Below are positions 45,613 to 58,988 of a stretch of DNA of 64,000 nucleotides, piece after piece. A program made the position numbers and the translations under genes. How positions within the stretch are numbered: position 1 is the stretch's first letter; every line of letters begins with the position of its first letter. The notes below the pieces were generated by a model. That model saw only the letters and a program-made list of their open reading frames with translations. It did not search any database and had not been told where the DNA came from. This DNA is from Varanus komodoensis (taxonomy: Eukaryota; Chordata; Lepidosauria; Squamata; Varanidae), in the NCBI RefSeq assembly GCF_004798865.1, contig NW_025335268.1, positions 58,532,374-58,596,373 of the forward strand, in the 5' to 3' direction.

Positions 45613-46468
45613 CCTTTTTGGTCTTTAGTTCAACACTCTTGCTCTGTTCCCAAATGGGGCGCTATTTAGGGAAATTGAAAGAGAAAGCTGAGAGGAATAA
45701 ACATTTACTGAGTTCTCTTGGCATTCAGTCTCTGAAAAACCACAGTATAAACTATTCATGCTGCTTACTTCTGTCAAATAAAAAAAATTAAAAAATTAAA
45801 AGCCATAAAAGTGTAACACTGAAAATATGGCATTAAAAGGGATAAAGGTGGCCTTTGTAAAAATAACAAGGAAAAAAGTATATTAGCCAATAAAATATTC
45901 TAATAACTCTTCATTTAAAAGTGCATCATGGGTAGGAGATAGAGATGACTCTGAAGTGTCAATACTCCAGTATAGCCCCTTCAACCCCCACCCCCCCATC
46001 AAAAACGCGAATCGGTCCAAAACCATACAATGCAAATCACAATTCTTAGTGTAGCAGCAAAACCACAGCAGTTTTTGAAAAAAAATCTATTTCATTGTCC
46101 AACCTCAATAATCTGAACCTTGAAGTCAGTGAGGGAAAAAAAGTACATACATTGGTCCATGTGGCTTTAGAAATCAGAGGAAAATCCTCCGTCGGCAAGA
46201 AACCAAAGGGTATGGGAGAAGGGGAGATGGTAGTTGGAATGCTGAGCGTGCTTCGTGGTGTCCATGATGTGCTTACAGTCTTCTGAGCCAAAGGCACCCA
46301 AAGGTTTGAGCCTTCTCTCCGTGAGAATTAATGATCGAAAGCGACTTTGCTTTCTTGACTTTTAACCAGAAGGGGTGGTGAGTGGACCAGCTGGTGTTGT
46401 TTGGTGAAGTAGTATGGTTTGCTCTGCTCCCTTTCTCCATGCAAGTTACCCTGTCAAATTGAGCATTC

Positions 46469-46492
46469 CTGTAAAAACAAAGACAGGCAGGT
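46469..46492 (-). other. Strong minus-strand 3' splice site (branch point, pyrimidine tract, AG)
   Basis: Read on the minus strand, the sequence has a perfect branch-point consensus CTGAC about 22 bases upstream, then CTGCCTGTCTTTGTTTTTAC and AG at 46470-46469. The exon would start GAATGCTC at 46468. This is the best acceptor I see downstream of the SOBP stop. Confidence 0.6.
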
Positions 46493-47002
46493 CAGGTTCT
46501 ACCTTGCATCATGGTGATTCATACAGGTGGTGATATTATGTCCTGTAGGTGTTGGACAAGGCCGACATAATCAGGAAGGGGAATATTTGCAGTTTTACTG
46601 CTGATGATATGAAACTGTGAGGATGTGTGAGCAGGACTTCCAGCTTTTCTTGCCTACAAAGCTGTGGGGAAAGTAGCAGATGATGAATGGAGAACTTGCA
46701 AAGCAAGATGAGAGAGCACAAAACAATGGCTCCTTTCACTTTGAGAGATGGCGCTTGAAGTTTCTTTATCCCCAGACCTGGAAAAAAATGTTTGGGGCAT
46801 AGTCTACTGATCTCTGCTTTCACATAAGACCCAGTGAAATGATTACAGGTGTTTTTGAGCTAAACAAGGCAGATAATGACCTGAAGAATCGGTATGGTCC
46901 TCCTTCTCACTGGTAGGAGGTTAAGCTGCAGAACACACATAAGTTGACTTTCCAGATTTCTAGAAATACAAACAGCTCTGAAACCAAACACTATATGACA
47001 GA

Positions 47003-47145
47003 CTTTCCTAACCTAGTGCTATCCACATGTGTCTGACTACAACTCCTGTCATCTCCAACCTCCATGGCTATTGGCCCTTCTGGCTGGGGATGTGGGAGCT
47101 GTGATCCAATGCAGCTGAAGGCTGCTTGTTTGGGCAAGGCTGCTA
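47003..47145. repeat. Foldback repeat, near full length
   Basis: TTTCCTAACCTAGTGCTATC and GACTACAACTCCTGTCATC on the left face TGGCTGGGGATGTGGGAGCT and GTTTGGGCAAGGCTG on the right, a complete but diverged copy. Confidence 0.65.
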
Positions 47146-47963
47146 TATAACATTGAATTCAAGGGTAGGAGAAGGATAATAGTTATTGGTGGTATGACAG
47201 AGGCAACAAATTTCCTCTGGTGCACATAGACATTCCTGTGTCCTGTTATTATCTGTGGCCAAGCAGCTCTTAAAGATCCATTGACCACTGACAGGTGCTG
47301 TGAAATGGTGTGACCAGATACACCGTGGGATGTTTACATGCATTGGTGGTGATGCCTATTTCATACTACCTTCAACCTGTTGTGGGCAGGGGAACAAATA
47401 GTTCTCTGTCTCTAGACATCCGGTGCTTCCAGATGGAAGGCTTCTAGTGCCACCAGTCAAAAGATATTGTGCAGCTAGTCTGCCCTTTCCTTCTTAACGG
47501 GTGGTTGTGATAAGAAAAAAGAGGGAAAAAGCCATGGGAAAACATGACAAAGTCACAAGTGGAAGATGGTGTCATTGGTGCAGCTCCACCCCTAAAATTC
47601 TGTGAATGAGGAAGGATGATTATTGCATAAGAAAAGCCTTCTCTGGAAGCCCCATTAGATACTCTTTCCACTATTATGCTTCTCAGAGTTCAAGCCCCAA
47701 TGTCCACCACTTCTTCTATTTTCAAGCAATTTGTTGCTATTGATGACTCTCTTTGGACTGGCGCAGAGCTACTTCTCATCCTCCAGTAAATAATCAAGCA
47801 CATTTCTCAGCCAATTCAGATTTAATACCCTCCATGGTGATGGGGAGGCAGGGAATTCAGACTGCTACTGTTTCTATATGCAATCTAATGGAACAATATC
47901 ACAAAGAAATAACGTAATCAGAAGAACCAACCTTAGGAAAGCTAAAGAAAGAATAATACAATT

Positions 47964-48022
47964 TGATGTTAGTCGCGAAGTGTCTGACCCATTGCGACCC
48001 CATGGATACAATACATAATGGT
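47964..48022 (+). mobile_element. BovB / Sauria-SINE-type end
   Basis: GTTAGTCGCGAAGTGTCTGA followed by CCCATTGCGACCCCATGGAT resembles the shared BovB and Sauria-SINE segment (AGTCGTGTCCGACTCTTTGCGACCCCATGGA). Only about 45 bases are matched. BovB-related ends are abundant in squamates. Confidence 0.5.
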
Positions 48023-48678
48023 ATTAATGAGGAATATCTTACATTGACTATAACCAAATGGATGTAGCCTACCCTATTAGTGCTAAAGTGAAATAGAAGG
48101 AAGAAGCACAATTTTTACACAGACCTCACAGCCTAATCTTTTGACCTATCAGAAATCAAGGTCATTGCATGGATAAGAACAACCTTGTGAGGTTGGAGGA
48201 TTTCATGGGTACTTCTACAGCACACTGGGACCCCAAAACAGCCTGCACCCAGAATTACTGATGTAGATTGGAATCCTTTTAAGCATTGCTCTAGCTGTGT
48301 GGCAGCCACTGCACTGTGCCTTATGGCAGGAGAGGGGTTTTCAAAGGGGAGCCCAGAGCAAGCATCTGTAATGGCTCTGGCAGCTTAATAAAGATATCGG
48401 GAACTGATGCTGACCATGTTGCGTCTTTCACCACTTTCTAAGTGCATCTTAGGTTTTAGTTTTCTATCTTTTGTTTTATGACAAGGTATGCTAGGAGTCA
48501 TCCTTGGTATTTCATTCCATCGTCAAAACATGGCCCACCTATCTTGCCAAGGATATTCTGGGTGTGATAGTTGCTGGGGTCAGGTGATTCATGAGAAGGT
48601 GTAAGAAACAGGAGGGAGAAATGCTCATGCTGTTTGCCTTGTTAAGGAGATTGCTTTCATGCATATGCATGCTGAACA

Positions 48679-48702
48679 GAGAACATCATGCATGTTGTTC
48701 TC
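48679..48702. repeat. 24-base near-perfect palindrome
   Basis: GAGAACATCATG / CATGTTGTTCTC pairs at all but one position on each side. A TGCATATGCA palindrome lies 20 bases upstream. Confidence 0.5.
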
Positions 48703-48829
48703 TCTTGCTGTCAGAGAACATTGTAGGCTCAGCTTAGGTTGCTGGGAAGAGACAGGCAGCTTTACACCTGATGTTCAGAAGTGGCCCAGTACAGGTTTGC
48801 ACCCTAAAGCTGAGAACTTCTTTACAGGA

Positions 48830-49170
48830 GACCTTTAACTTGCCAGTTTACTGAAGCTTTTGCTTCTGGATCCTTTGCAGGGTTACGACAGGCCCCTTCA
48901 CACATGGCATTTTCCTTTAGCGGTTTCTTTCTCTGCTTTTCTAGATGTTCCATTACACAACTACCAGACAGCGCTGGGGGATGGCAGATGCTAGGGATTC
49001 AGGCTGCTATTCACAGAAAAATCAGACTTTTCTCACTAGAAGAAATAATGCTACAATGATTGCAAAGAACAGGAGAGGCCCTGGAGGTCGATGGTGTTAA
49101 GTAAAGCAAGTGCAAACTACCATGAGTGAGGAATCATGAATGCACAGTAAACCTTTCTTGTAGGAAGCCT
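48830..49170. repeat. Unnamed dispersed repeat, copy B
   Basis: Blocks in order: TTGCTTCTGGATCCTTTGCA, CAGGCCCCTTCACACATGGC, TTTCTTTCTCTGCTTTTCTA, GAGAGGCCCTGGAGGTCGAT and GCAAACTACCATGAGTGAGG, all with counterparts in the copy at 7130-7540. Confidence 0.6.
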
Positions 49171-52121
49171 CTATATTACCATGCCCTTTAGGCAGAAGTG
49201 GTTGTTACCTTGACATGTATGTACATGTGCTTGGGGGAAGGTTTCTTTGTCCTTACATGTAAAGGCTCCGCTTTGACAGTGCACTGACAAGGAAACAAGC
49301 TTTAACTTATTCCCTACCCCAGTGGGTATTTCTGATGGTTAGCAAAGATTGCTTAGGCTTTTGGTAAAGTGTTGATAGAGGCTTGCAGATCACTGCTCTC
49401 TATAAAGTACTGCAGTGCAGTAGTTAATCCTACCAAGCAATGAATATGAATATTGTTGCTGATGAAGCCTCAGAATACACCCAGCTCCTCTGGGATAGAA
49501 ATGGGCTCAGAGCAAGCCAAGCCCATAATTTTCTTAGGGAGGCTCTGCTGAGGTCATCGACCACAAGTGTGTAGTAAGGCAAGCATGGAAGCGTGTTCAG
49601 CCCTGCTAACACTTTGGGGTTGCCTGTTATTTGCATGGTTCTTGTCTTCATAAAAGTGTTGAAACTTGTTCAAGGCTCCATGAAAGCCTTCCCTTTTGAA
49701 AAGCTGGTGATTTATCTCTCTTTCCCCACAAAATGAAATAAAGGACACCACATCACCAGAGCTGGGAGAAACATTCCATGCACAGAGTCAGGCCAGAAAC
49801 TTATTTTGGGAGAAACAACAAGCTGGGAGTCATGGAGAAAGTCAGTGTGTGGTTTAACTCAAAAGAGTTCTTACTTAATCCCAAATGCTACAAATATGCA
49901 TTGTCTGTCTAGTCCCTTTGTTGATATTCCTAAGGTTAGGAATAGCCTTTCCTATTCTTCTTCCCCTGCTCCCTTCCTTTTCTCATGTGGTGGTTGTACA
50001 GAAGAAAACATGCATGAGCACTGAGATATTGATTTGTTGTAATTAAACAACAGAAGACCCGATGGCTATTGAAACACTTTCTGTTAGCTTCATGCTCCAA
50101 AGAGGATTTTCGCAGATAATTGGAGTTATTTTGTAGCTGTTCAAGTAACCTTGCAGCCTGGTGTCTGAAGGTTAGCTTGAGCAAGGGCAAATGCAGCCCA
50201 ATGTCCTAACTCATTTTTAAATGGCAAGGAACATTAATGCTGAGGGCTTTGGGGCTTCAAGTGGTTGATAAGGTTCTTTGGAAAGGAGTTGTATTTGTGT
50301 GCATTTTACAAATCAGCCCTATTCTCCCAGGAAACAAAACTAAACATAGCATTCCACCTTTTCTGATTTGACTATACATCAATGGTGTTTCTCCCATACC
50401 TTCAACGGTATTTCTATATTTTCGGTGAAGGCAATTGGAGACTCTAATCTCTGAGACGGCTGGTTATGAACGAAGCTTTAACTTACAGCAAACAACTACT
50501 GCAGTACCAAGACCATAATGAGCACATTTTCAGAGACAACCATTCACTAGGCAGTTTTGAGCAGATATTATGAAATGTGACAGCTTAGAAGCAGGGCCAA
50601 GGGAAAGACAGGCAATTATCTTTAGACAATGTACAGTGCCAGACCCGTCTCTTCACTTGTTTCTTTTCCACATATGATAGGGATCAAAGGCAGATAGCAT
50701 GGAGAATCTGTTGGGCTAGCTCTATTGCTCTGCAGATTCTTTGGTGGAAAAGCTGAGTTAACCATGAAGGTGGCACTGAAGCTGCTCAGATGTTGTGCAC
50801 GGCAGCTTTAGCATGCATGTAGCATGACATGGAATCTGTATCTGAATTTTATATACCAAAAGGGCTTAACAACGATGTGCTGTCCTCAGTATTATCAAGT
50901 CCCATTCTTCTCCTGCTTGATGTAGGACTAGCACTGGATACATCCCTTTGTTGGAACTGCCATGACTGCACTGAGCACCTTCTCTATGTGTTTCAATATT
51001 TCTGTGGGAAAGCAATCTAGCCTTTGGGTCACAGACTTTAAAATGGAAGCTCTAGTGCTTCAGACAAAATGTAGAGTAATCTAAAGCACCATGGCATGCA
51101 AGAGATCATAATGACAGCAAGTATTACATTTAACCACATAGTCTCCCCAGAAATAGCTTGAAATTACTCTAAATATAGGGTGAATATACTAATAGGTTGT
51201 TGAGATGCAGAACTTTGCAAAGAAATCCAAACCCGATCGTTTGCTTCATTCTATACTACCCAAGTTCTTCAATGTGTGCATTTCCAAAGGGAATGATTAT
51301 GTTACACAGTTTGAGTTTTCAAAACAAGGAGTGGAAGTTGAAATTTAATTGGGGGTGGGGATTGAGCATAGGGAAGGATTTTTATTTTGTTTTACAAATT
51401 CAGTTTGATCTCTTTGTCTCTAGATAATTTGTTATTGTAGGTTGGCTTAAATTTAAGAAACATTTTAGAAACACTTGAAAAACTAAGCCAGCTGCGGGGT
51501 GGATATTATTACAAATTGAGACATATGTTAAACAGGAATATCGTTCTTTCAAATACCAAAAAGAGGTCTAGGGAAATAAACCCATGGATACAAGACAAAG
51601 AAAGGGGATCTAATCCAGAGTATTCTTATGCACTGGCAGTTAACCAGGCTGATCCTCACTGACTTAAATAAACATCAAGCTAGGATATCAAATGCAGATG
51701 CTTTGCCAGGCTTGTAAAGTTTTCATATTTACCTTTTTCATTCCTTTCCTGGTGCAACAAATACACTTCCAGCCACAAACACCTTTCACATAGGGGCAAC
51801 AGTTCACACATGGTACCTGATGGACAATGCACAGCAGAATTGAACAATAAGGCTCAAGTCTGGTACAAAAACTTGTTTAAGGCTCTGCTCAGATGGTGGC
51901 CTAAGGACAAATCATGAGATAAAAGATTGTCTGGCTAATGTACTTAAAGTACAGATTGTCTAATCTATTCCCAGCTTTCCATTTTGAACAATATTGATGC
52001 TACTTCACTTTTATTTTTCCCTAATACACATGGGGAATTTAAAATGTATTCTGCACTATGGCCATCTCTTTCAAAATTGTCAAAAACTTTCAAAGAAGTT
52101 TGCTGGGCTTTATACGAAATT

Positions 52122-52148
52122 GAGGAGAGGAGAGGAGGGGAGGGGAGG
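52122..52148. repeat. (GGAGA)n/(GGGGA)n purine tract
   Basis: Same pentamer types as at 22060-22094. Confidence 0.85.
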
Positions 52149-55020
52149 ATCCATTATACCGAGTTGCATAACTAGTGCTAGCCCAGGAAATCTTGACTGC
52201 GTATTTATTCCATATGAACACAGCCCAGAGCCTAATTCTAGATGTGAAAGCAGAGAAATGAAGCTGTGCTTATCAGATTAGATCTGGACAACTGCCATGG
52301 GATGCATCAGTAGCCAATAATTTTAAAAAATGGGTTGGGCAAACACATGGGAAGTAAGGTGAGCCAGCACAGAGTAATGGCTAATGGTGCTTAGTTTTTG
52401 GGAGCTCATATCCAGATTTCTTCCCTGCCATGAAACCCAGCCAGATGGCAAACAGCTTTTCAACTAACTGACCTCATAGGATTAGAATCACAGAGCACAT
52501 ATGACAACTCTTAATGGATTGCCTTAGGATGGAGCTAAGGAGGGATATTTTGAGAAAACATCAAGTTCTCCATAGTACCCTCAAGCTACTGAAAGCATTT
52601 GCAAGAGATGCTGTAGACAGAAGATATCTAATCCTTTTCTTCCCTAATTCTCTCCAGAAAGTGCCACCCCTTTGTGTTTTAATCTCCACCCCAAAGCCAG
52701 ATCCAAAGTCACATGAGCAAAGAATTTTGGAGTATTTCCAAGAACAGGAAAGTAAATGACCAGTTATATTACCCCATTCTCATTCCATTAATTATACCTT
52801 GTAGTTGCCCTTACTTTGACAAAGCATGGAGTTGAAAGACTTTGCAACTGCTATGATAAAGAATCATTTGGCACTAATTTTATCTTATTAGTGACCTAGT
52901 TTGCATTTCCTTCCTTTATTAATATTGATAAGGAGTCTGTATAGTTCTACTTTAATGAATTATATTATTATATTGAAAGAGCTTCTTTCCCGTTTGTCTT
53001 CACCTATGTGTTAGTATGCACTACACTGCAGATTACCTATTTCAGAGTAAGTTTGAATATGTTTTCCAATGGCAGACAATAGATGTGGAGCCTCATAGTC
53101 AGACTGTGTGACTTCCATGCATTACCTCCAGCTCACTGCTCAACTCTCTTATGGTTACTGCAAAATTGGAATCTAATGGCACTTCCTGCAAAGTCTAAGG
53201 AGCAAAGTAAAAACTACAACCAAATGTATGTAAGCAAAGCCTAAGAGTTATTTTAAAATGAAAAACAGCCTCAAAAGGCTGTAATTTTGACTGGAAGAGT
53301 TAGTGTGGGAAGCAACTGCTCTTCCCTGCCTCTTTACAGGCAGAGGTACAGGTACAAATTTATTCCTGTATATGTTGTATCTGAAGCGTTACAAGAACCA
53401 AAGCAGTGCTTTTTACTTCAAAAATGGCCAAGGGATTTAGTACCCCTTCCCAGCCATTGCTCTGCTCCAAATTGCAGCCTCCAGAGGCTACTTTTTATAT
53501 GAAAAAACCAAGCCAAATCACGGCAGCACTACTGGGGCTTTCAGGTATAAGATACAGCTTGCATCTCAGTCCAGATAACCCCAGCCCGTTTAAGTGTTTG
53601 GTAACCTATCCTACTCACGATCATGGATCGGAAGAGAAGAGAGAAGTAAGTTCTAAATACTAGTACCCTGGTTTGTGTGACAGCTGCTAACTAAGATGGT
53701 TTGTTCATATATCCTTTTGACAAAGGGCCATAAAACATTAGGGACAGTATCCAATGCTGCCCAGCAGCAAGCAAGACCTGCTGCTAGTTCAACAGTTCTT
53801 AAAGCTACTGGAAACAAGCAGATATGCTCATCTCCAGGATGATTGACAGCAGAGCTCACAGAAGGGAGCACTGCTAACATATCCTGACCTGGAAACAAAC
53901 GTTTCTGCTAGTTTCCAAGGTTGCTGTAGAAGCACCCAATGTCCACTGTACAGAAGTTCCCAGGGGCACAGGAGCATGAGCAGAAATGCAACTGCAGCAT
54001 GGCTTGTCATCGATTGCTTGTGAAAGGACCAATATTCAGGTTGCTTAAAGCCTTGGATGTGACACTTGAAAGCCGCTCACAAGGTAGGATTTGGGCTTCA
54101 ACCATTCGCCTTTTGTGTGCCTCAACAATTGATACCTAGCAGCCAGCAATATTGGATATAGTGGAAAACAAATTGCTTCGTTTCTATTTCAAGTTCCTTG
54201 AGATCAGAAATTAAGAACTTAAACACCTGGATGAGAACCTATATAGTGTCTCTGCCTCTGCGTGCACCAAGCTGGGAGAAGAGAAGGAACAGGCCTCTGT
54301 TAACCCTGTGGGCATCCCACCAGGCCCAGATGCTGAACTCTCATGCCTTTGTTTCATTCTGCCTTTAAAATGGTAACCGGCATTGGAAGGGGGTCACCTT
54401 GCAGGATTCTTCGCATGATGCAGTTGGCTATTCTCTGGAAATGTTTTACGTTAAAGAAACAATGCCAAGATGAAGACCTTGTATAAATGTACAATATGAT
54501 GGTGCCTGAGGGGTTAATCATGCTGTCATCAGGTGCATACATAGCAGTCCTGGGAAAATGGCAAAAGGCCCTGCAAATGCCAGCTCTCAGCCTCTTACCA
54601 TTTAATTGTGTGTGTATCTACTACATTCAAGACTTAGGTTTTTTGCACCAGTTATCAGCCAAGGTCCAACAAGTATGTTTTGGGTGGCATATCAAAAAGC
54701 TGACATGCACAAGACAGGTTGGGCACAAGTTGTTAGCCAGCATGTAAGTTTCTAGTCCAGTGTTTAATCATGTGTGGCATTTAATTTTCTATCAGGGTAC
54801 TGGGAAGGGAGAAACTAAATGGTGTGTACAGGTTTTAATTTTGTCCACCTTAGCAACTCCTTTCCTGGTAGAGTTAAAATAGAGTAGTGATACATAAGGC
54901 AATTCAATTAATTTTGGAAAGCACAATTAAATGCAGCAAACTATTCCTTTTCCAATGACACATCCTTATCTCTCACTGTGAAGCTGGAACATGCAGAATC
55001 TTCATGGGTTGCCTGAATTA

Positions 55021-55043
55021 TGTCAAGCTGCATCAGCTTGACA
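55021..55043. repeat. Perfect 10-bp inverted repeat with 3-base spacer
   Basis: TGTCAAGCTG, CAT, CAGCTTGACA. Each arm has a TGTCA/TGACA core of the kind bound by TALE homeodomain factors such as MEIS, and CAGCTG-like half sites. It lies within the inferred SOBP intron. Confidence 0.7.
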
Positions 55044-55762
55044 GTTTACACTCTGATGGCCAAACTTCTAACTCCAAGGGGGAGCAGGCTGTTAATTAGT
55101 ATTTCCAGTAATCAGGCATCAAGTGAATGGTGCATTTAGAAGCCAATTCTTTTGGCTTCAATTTTCTCTACAATTCTATCTGCATCTTTGAAATGCTACA
55201 ATGGACATTCCTATGCCATTTTCCCTATTAATGTGCTATGAAATAAATAAAATCATATTTTTAAAAATCAACCAGGAATATCTCCCATGCATTGGTCTTT
55301 CTTTTAAAGAAAATCACCCCAAATGCTGTATTTTGGTTTTAGAATTTTAGATTCTTAAGTCTCAGCTTCTAACCACGTCCACATACCTATGATTTTAAAA
55401 TCTATGGAAATCCAACTCATAATCAAGAAAAAGTTGCTGCACAAGAGGTGTGTTAAGGTAATGGCATCAAAGAGGCTATTTTATTTAATGACTGAAGCAA
55501 CTACAAAACCTGTAAGGATGGCTGTGCTGGGTGAACCACTATTATGTTCTGCAAGCTAGTACTATGCTGTGAAACTTAAGCTGCAGGAAAACCAGTAGCA
55601 ATAGAGAGCCTCAGCTGTGGGACGGAATAGAAATTAAATACACAATAATATATTAAATCAAATAAATCAGTTATGCAATGCACCCAAAATACTGAATTGC
55701 GGCTAGGCACACATTTCCAAGAAGTGCACACACAAAGCTCCCTTAATTGGAGGAACTGGCCC

Positions 55763-55785
55763 GCACCCACACCCACACCCACATA
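55763..55785. repeat. (CCCACA)n microsatellite
   Basis: About four hexamer units. This is not the telomere hexamer (CCCTAA). Confidence 0.85.
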
Positions 55786-57198
55786 CATTGCGCATGGTTC
55801 CTCAGGGCTGCCATGCATTTGGTAGAGCAAGCAAATAAACCATTCTCCCAAGCAGGCCATAGGCAAGACAAAACAATTCTTGCTTCTGTGCCCTTACTCC
55901 TGCAGGGAAAGGTAGCTCACTAAGAGAGTTTTGCTGAAGACCCCCAAAACCTTGGATTTTGCTATGGACCAAGGAAATTGGAGTGAATGGGGAAGTACAC
56001 AAAGGCACATATTGTGTATTCAATAGCACACAGAGATCACTGAATTAGTGATGTTGGACATTTGTATTTTTTACTTGCATTGGAACCCTGCAACCACCAC
56101 TGTAGTATCCTGTCATTGGACAGCATTTGATTTCAATCTGTACCTGCAAAATGTCAATAAAGGGCTCAGTCTGTACATAACAGGTCTTAGGGTTGTAGTC
56201 TATAAAAACACATTCTCTTTTCCTGCAAATGTAAGAATTGTCACTTGACTTTTTATTCCTAGAACTATTGAAGTTGACACAGACTCTAAACTCCACATGA
56301 ACTTTAGTGGGGATAGACAATCTGCACCGGCTTATTTTCTTTAGGAAAGCTGCGCGTTGAGGAGGTGGATGGACAATTCCAGGAAATACATGATACTGGA
56401 AAATTAAGTTCTAGACACTACCAGCAAAATTAAACACTTGGTTGCAGGGAATCATAGGGAATAAAAATGAATGCTAGAAGATCAAACCTTTTCATTCTGG
56501 GAATGATTTAAAAATTCATACCCATGAACCCAACATTTTCTGTATCTCTTTTTTCCGCAAGCTATGAACAAACATTAACTAGCTAACTGATGTCACAGAA
56601 TTTCCATTCAAGAAGCAACGAACTCTTGTTTTAGGTAATGAAAAATTTGCACCAAATTTTAAAAATTTTTATGGTGGAAGGTCTGTAAAACCATAATATA
56701 AATATACGATATATGTTCATTGTGATTTCTTCAGTGTTGCTTTTTAACATAAATATATTGTGTGGGCGTGTGTGCTAGAAAGAAATACTTCATGAAGCAT
56801 TTTGTATCATTTGTAATTTTCTAAAGGCAATTTCTCCCGTTCCATTGCCAATTGTTCCCTGAATGATTTTATAACAAAAATTACCTGAAGAAGTAAAGTT
56901 AAAAACATTAGCAAAGAAAACCCTTAAACCATCCTAGGGATCTAAAAATATGTTCTTTACCTAAACATGCATACATCATAATAAACAGGAAACAGGAACA
57001 TGACCTGACAGGACACAGATACTGTAGGATGAGGAATGTCATGGATGGTTAATGCAATTAAATGATGGATTATCCTGACACAAAATAGCAGGGAACCAAA
57101 ACACTGACTTACATAAATGCTATAGCACCTTTTAATATAGAAACTGTAGAAGAACACCAAGGTTTAAATAATCTTTCAATGTGCAAGTCAACATTAAA

Positions 57199-57221
57199 TA
57201 GTAGTAGTAGTAGTTGTTGTT
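57199..57221. repeat. (TAG)n(TTG)n microsatellite
   Basis: Four to five TAG units then two TTG units. Confidence 0.8.
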
Positions 57222-58894
57222 AAGATACTATTCTGAGAGGCTACTCTGAAATTAACATAGGAATAGATTCTGATGTTAGTGAGTCAAAATCAAGCAGATT
57301 TCCCCTTAGATGTATGATTAGTATATGGGTAATGGATAAGTATTAGCATTAGATGTGGGGAAATAAAGCTTAATATTATTGATATTCATCTTAAAAATTT
57401 GGAATAATTCTAGCCAAGTACCTATAATGCAAACCTTTCCTGCCAACCCATAAATCACCCTGCACTTGCTGCTCAGCCCCAATTATCAATTGTAAATGTA
57501 TGGGTCATGTATATAGCTACATGTGCCTATCAATTAACATTGTACACATTGCAAGAATCCTAAAATTATACTTATGGTGGCAGCAATGTCATGGGAAGAC
57601 ATCATACACACTTTAGCATTTACACACAAGCAGTGGGGCTCTGAATCAGTCATGGGAACAGTTTTTGATCAGGGCTGAGATATGTATCTTCATGTAGACC
57701 TCCTATGGCCCAAAGATGCTCAAATGTTTCAATTTTCTAAAGTTAATTCTCTTATATAATGCTCACTATATACCATCTATTAGAACCACAAAATAGTTAT
57801 ATATTTTATGCATTTTCCAGGCTATTTGAGTAAATATAGTGATTCAATATGTTAGTTATGTTTCTACATACATGCTGAACTGAACCACTATAATTATTCA
57901 AACAAGCAAAATATGGCTACAGTTTTACTGATATAAACACATGTTTTAAAACAGTGATTCTTTTGTTGTATTGTGGATCATTATTTGGTTTGCTTGAATG
58001 TTGTTTTCATTACCCTATATTTGCATATCCTACGGCTGGCAGATGGAAGGCTGCTTGAAATGTTCCTGAATTAAATTCCTGAATCCATTTCTTTCTCTAC
58101 TCCTGTACTTTGAATTTTACTCCAAAGAATCAATGCACAAGAAAAAGCTGTAATGGGTAGACCCTGCTAGCTGGTCTATGCTCCATATCCTTTAAGATCA
58201 GTTCAAACATTATAGCCTTTACACTACCACAGAGGTCAGCTTTGACTATACTGAAGGTTGAGCATTGTCACTGACATGGAGAATGCCTCTATGAATGCAA
58301 GTAATCCTGGCTGCTAGAAGTGGCCTTCATTCCTTTCTGTTCTTTTGATGGCTACAGAGTACTTCAGTGGGTGCTGAACTAGAGGGTAGAGGATTGTCAT
58401 TAAATATATGTGAATATATTTGCAGAAATAAGCAAAACTGTCCAGTTTACACTTACGGCCATCCTTAAAATGTTGCCCCATGGAATACCCCACAGCAGTC
58501 ATTTCCTGTTACAGAATAATGAGATGTTGTCAGATGCCACGATGGCTTCCTGTTTTCCTTAATTTCTAGGTTTTTCATATAAAATTCTATGTGGTACATC
58601 TATATGCAATAAAAGCATTGCCAGGAGGGTATAAAATATGATTTGTTCAAGGTTAAGGGGTACTTATAAATTGCATTAAATTTTGGCTCCTTATCAAACC
58701 TCATCCAGTAAATCATTAATATTTGATTTCTGAACAGGCTTCCCACCCACTTATTTTTAAGGAGGCAGTGTTAGGTTTTCTCCACACATGAATCTCAAGA
58801 AAATGCAACAACATCTGTTCACAAGATGAAAGGAAAAATAATAGAGTAGTAATATTTTAAATTGATTTCTTTTTTTAAAAAAAATGAGATCACT

Positions 58895-58988
58895 TAGGCT
58901 ACAACTCTATACAAACTTACCTGGGAGTAAGTCCCCTTGAACTCAACAGAACTTACTTCTGAGTAGACATGTACAGAATTATATTGTG
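58895..58988. repeat. Dispersed repeat (CCTGGGAGTAAGTCC family)
   Basis: TACAACTCTATACAAACTTA, CCTGGGAGTAAGTCCCCTTG, AACTCAACAGAACTTACTTC and TGAGTAGACATGTACAG match a very common reptile repeat whose two halves are inverted copies of each other. This is the best-preserved copy in the window. Confidence 0.75.

Larger units (their letters stand above)
44775..46468 (-). other. SOBP: Probable SOBP terminal exon (3'UTR)
   Basis: The segment starts at the strong acceptor at 46469 and runs to minus-strand poly(A) signals at 45102-45107 and 44791-44796. It is AT-rich, has poly(T) and poly(A) runs, has few recognisable interspersed repeats apart from simple-sequence tracts, and looks evolutionarily constrained in texture. 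Its orientation and position fit a 3'UTR exon of the SOBP gene, whose human transcript is described with seven exons and a large penultimate coding exon. I do not recognise the UTR sequence itself, so this could be the last exon of a separate minus-strand transcript. Right after the acceptor a frame of 64 codons is open, from 46467 to a TAA at 46273-46275; it is not in use if the stop at 62604 is used. Confidence 0.5.

Noticed and set aside
48679-48702. Glucocorticoid-response-like palindrome AGAACA...TGTTCT
   Set aside because: The spacing between half sites is 10 bases and not the 3 needed for receptor dimer binding.
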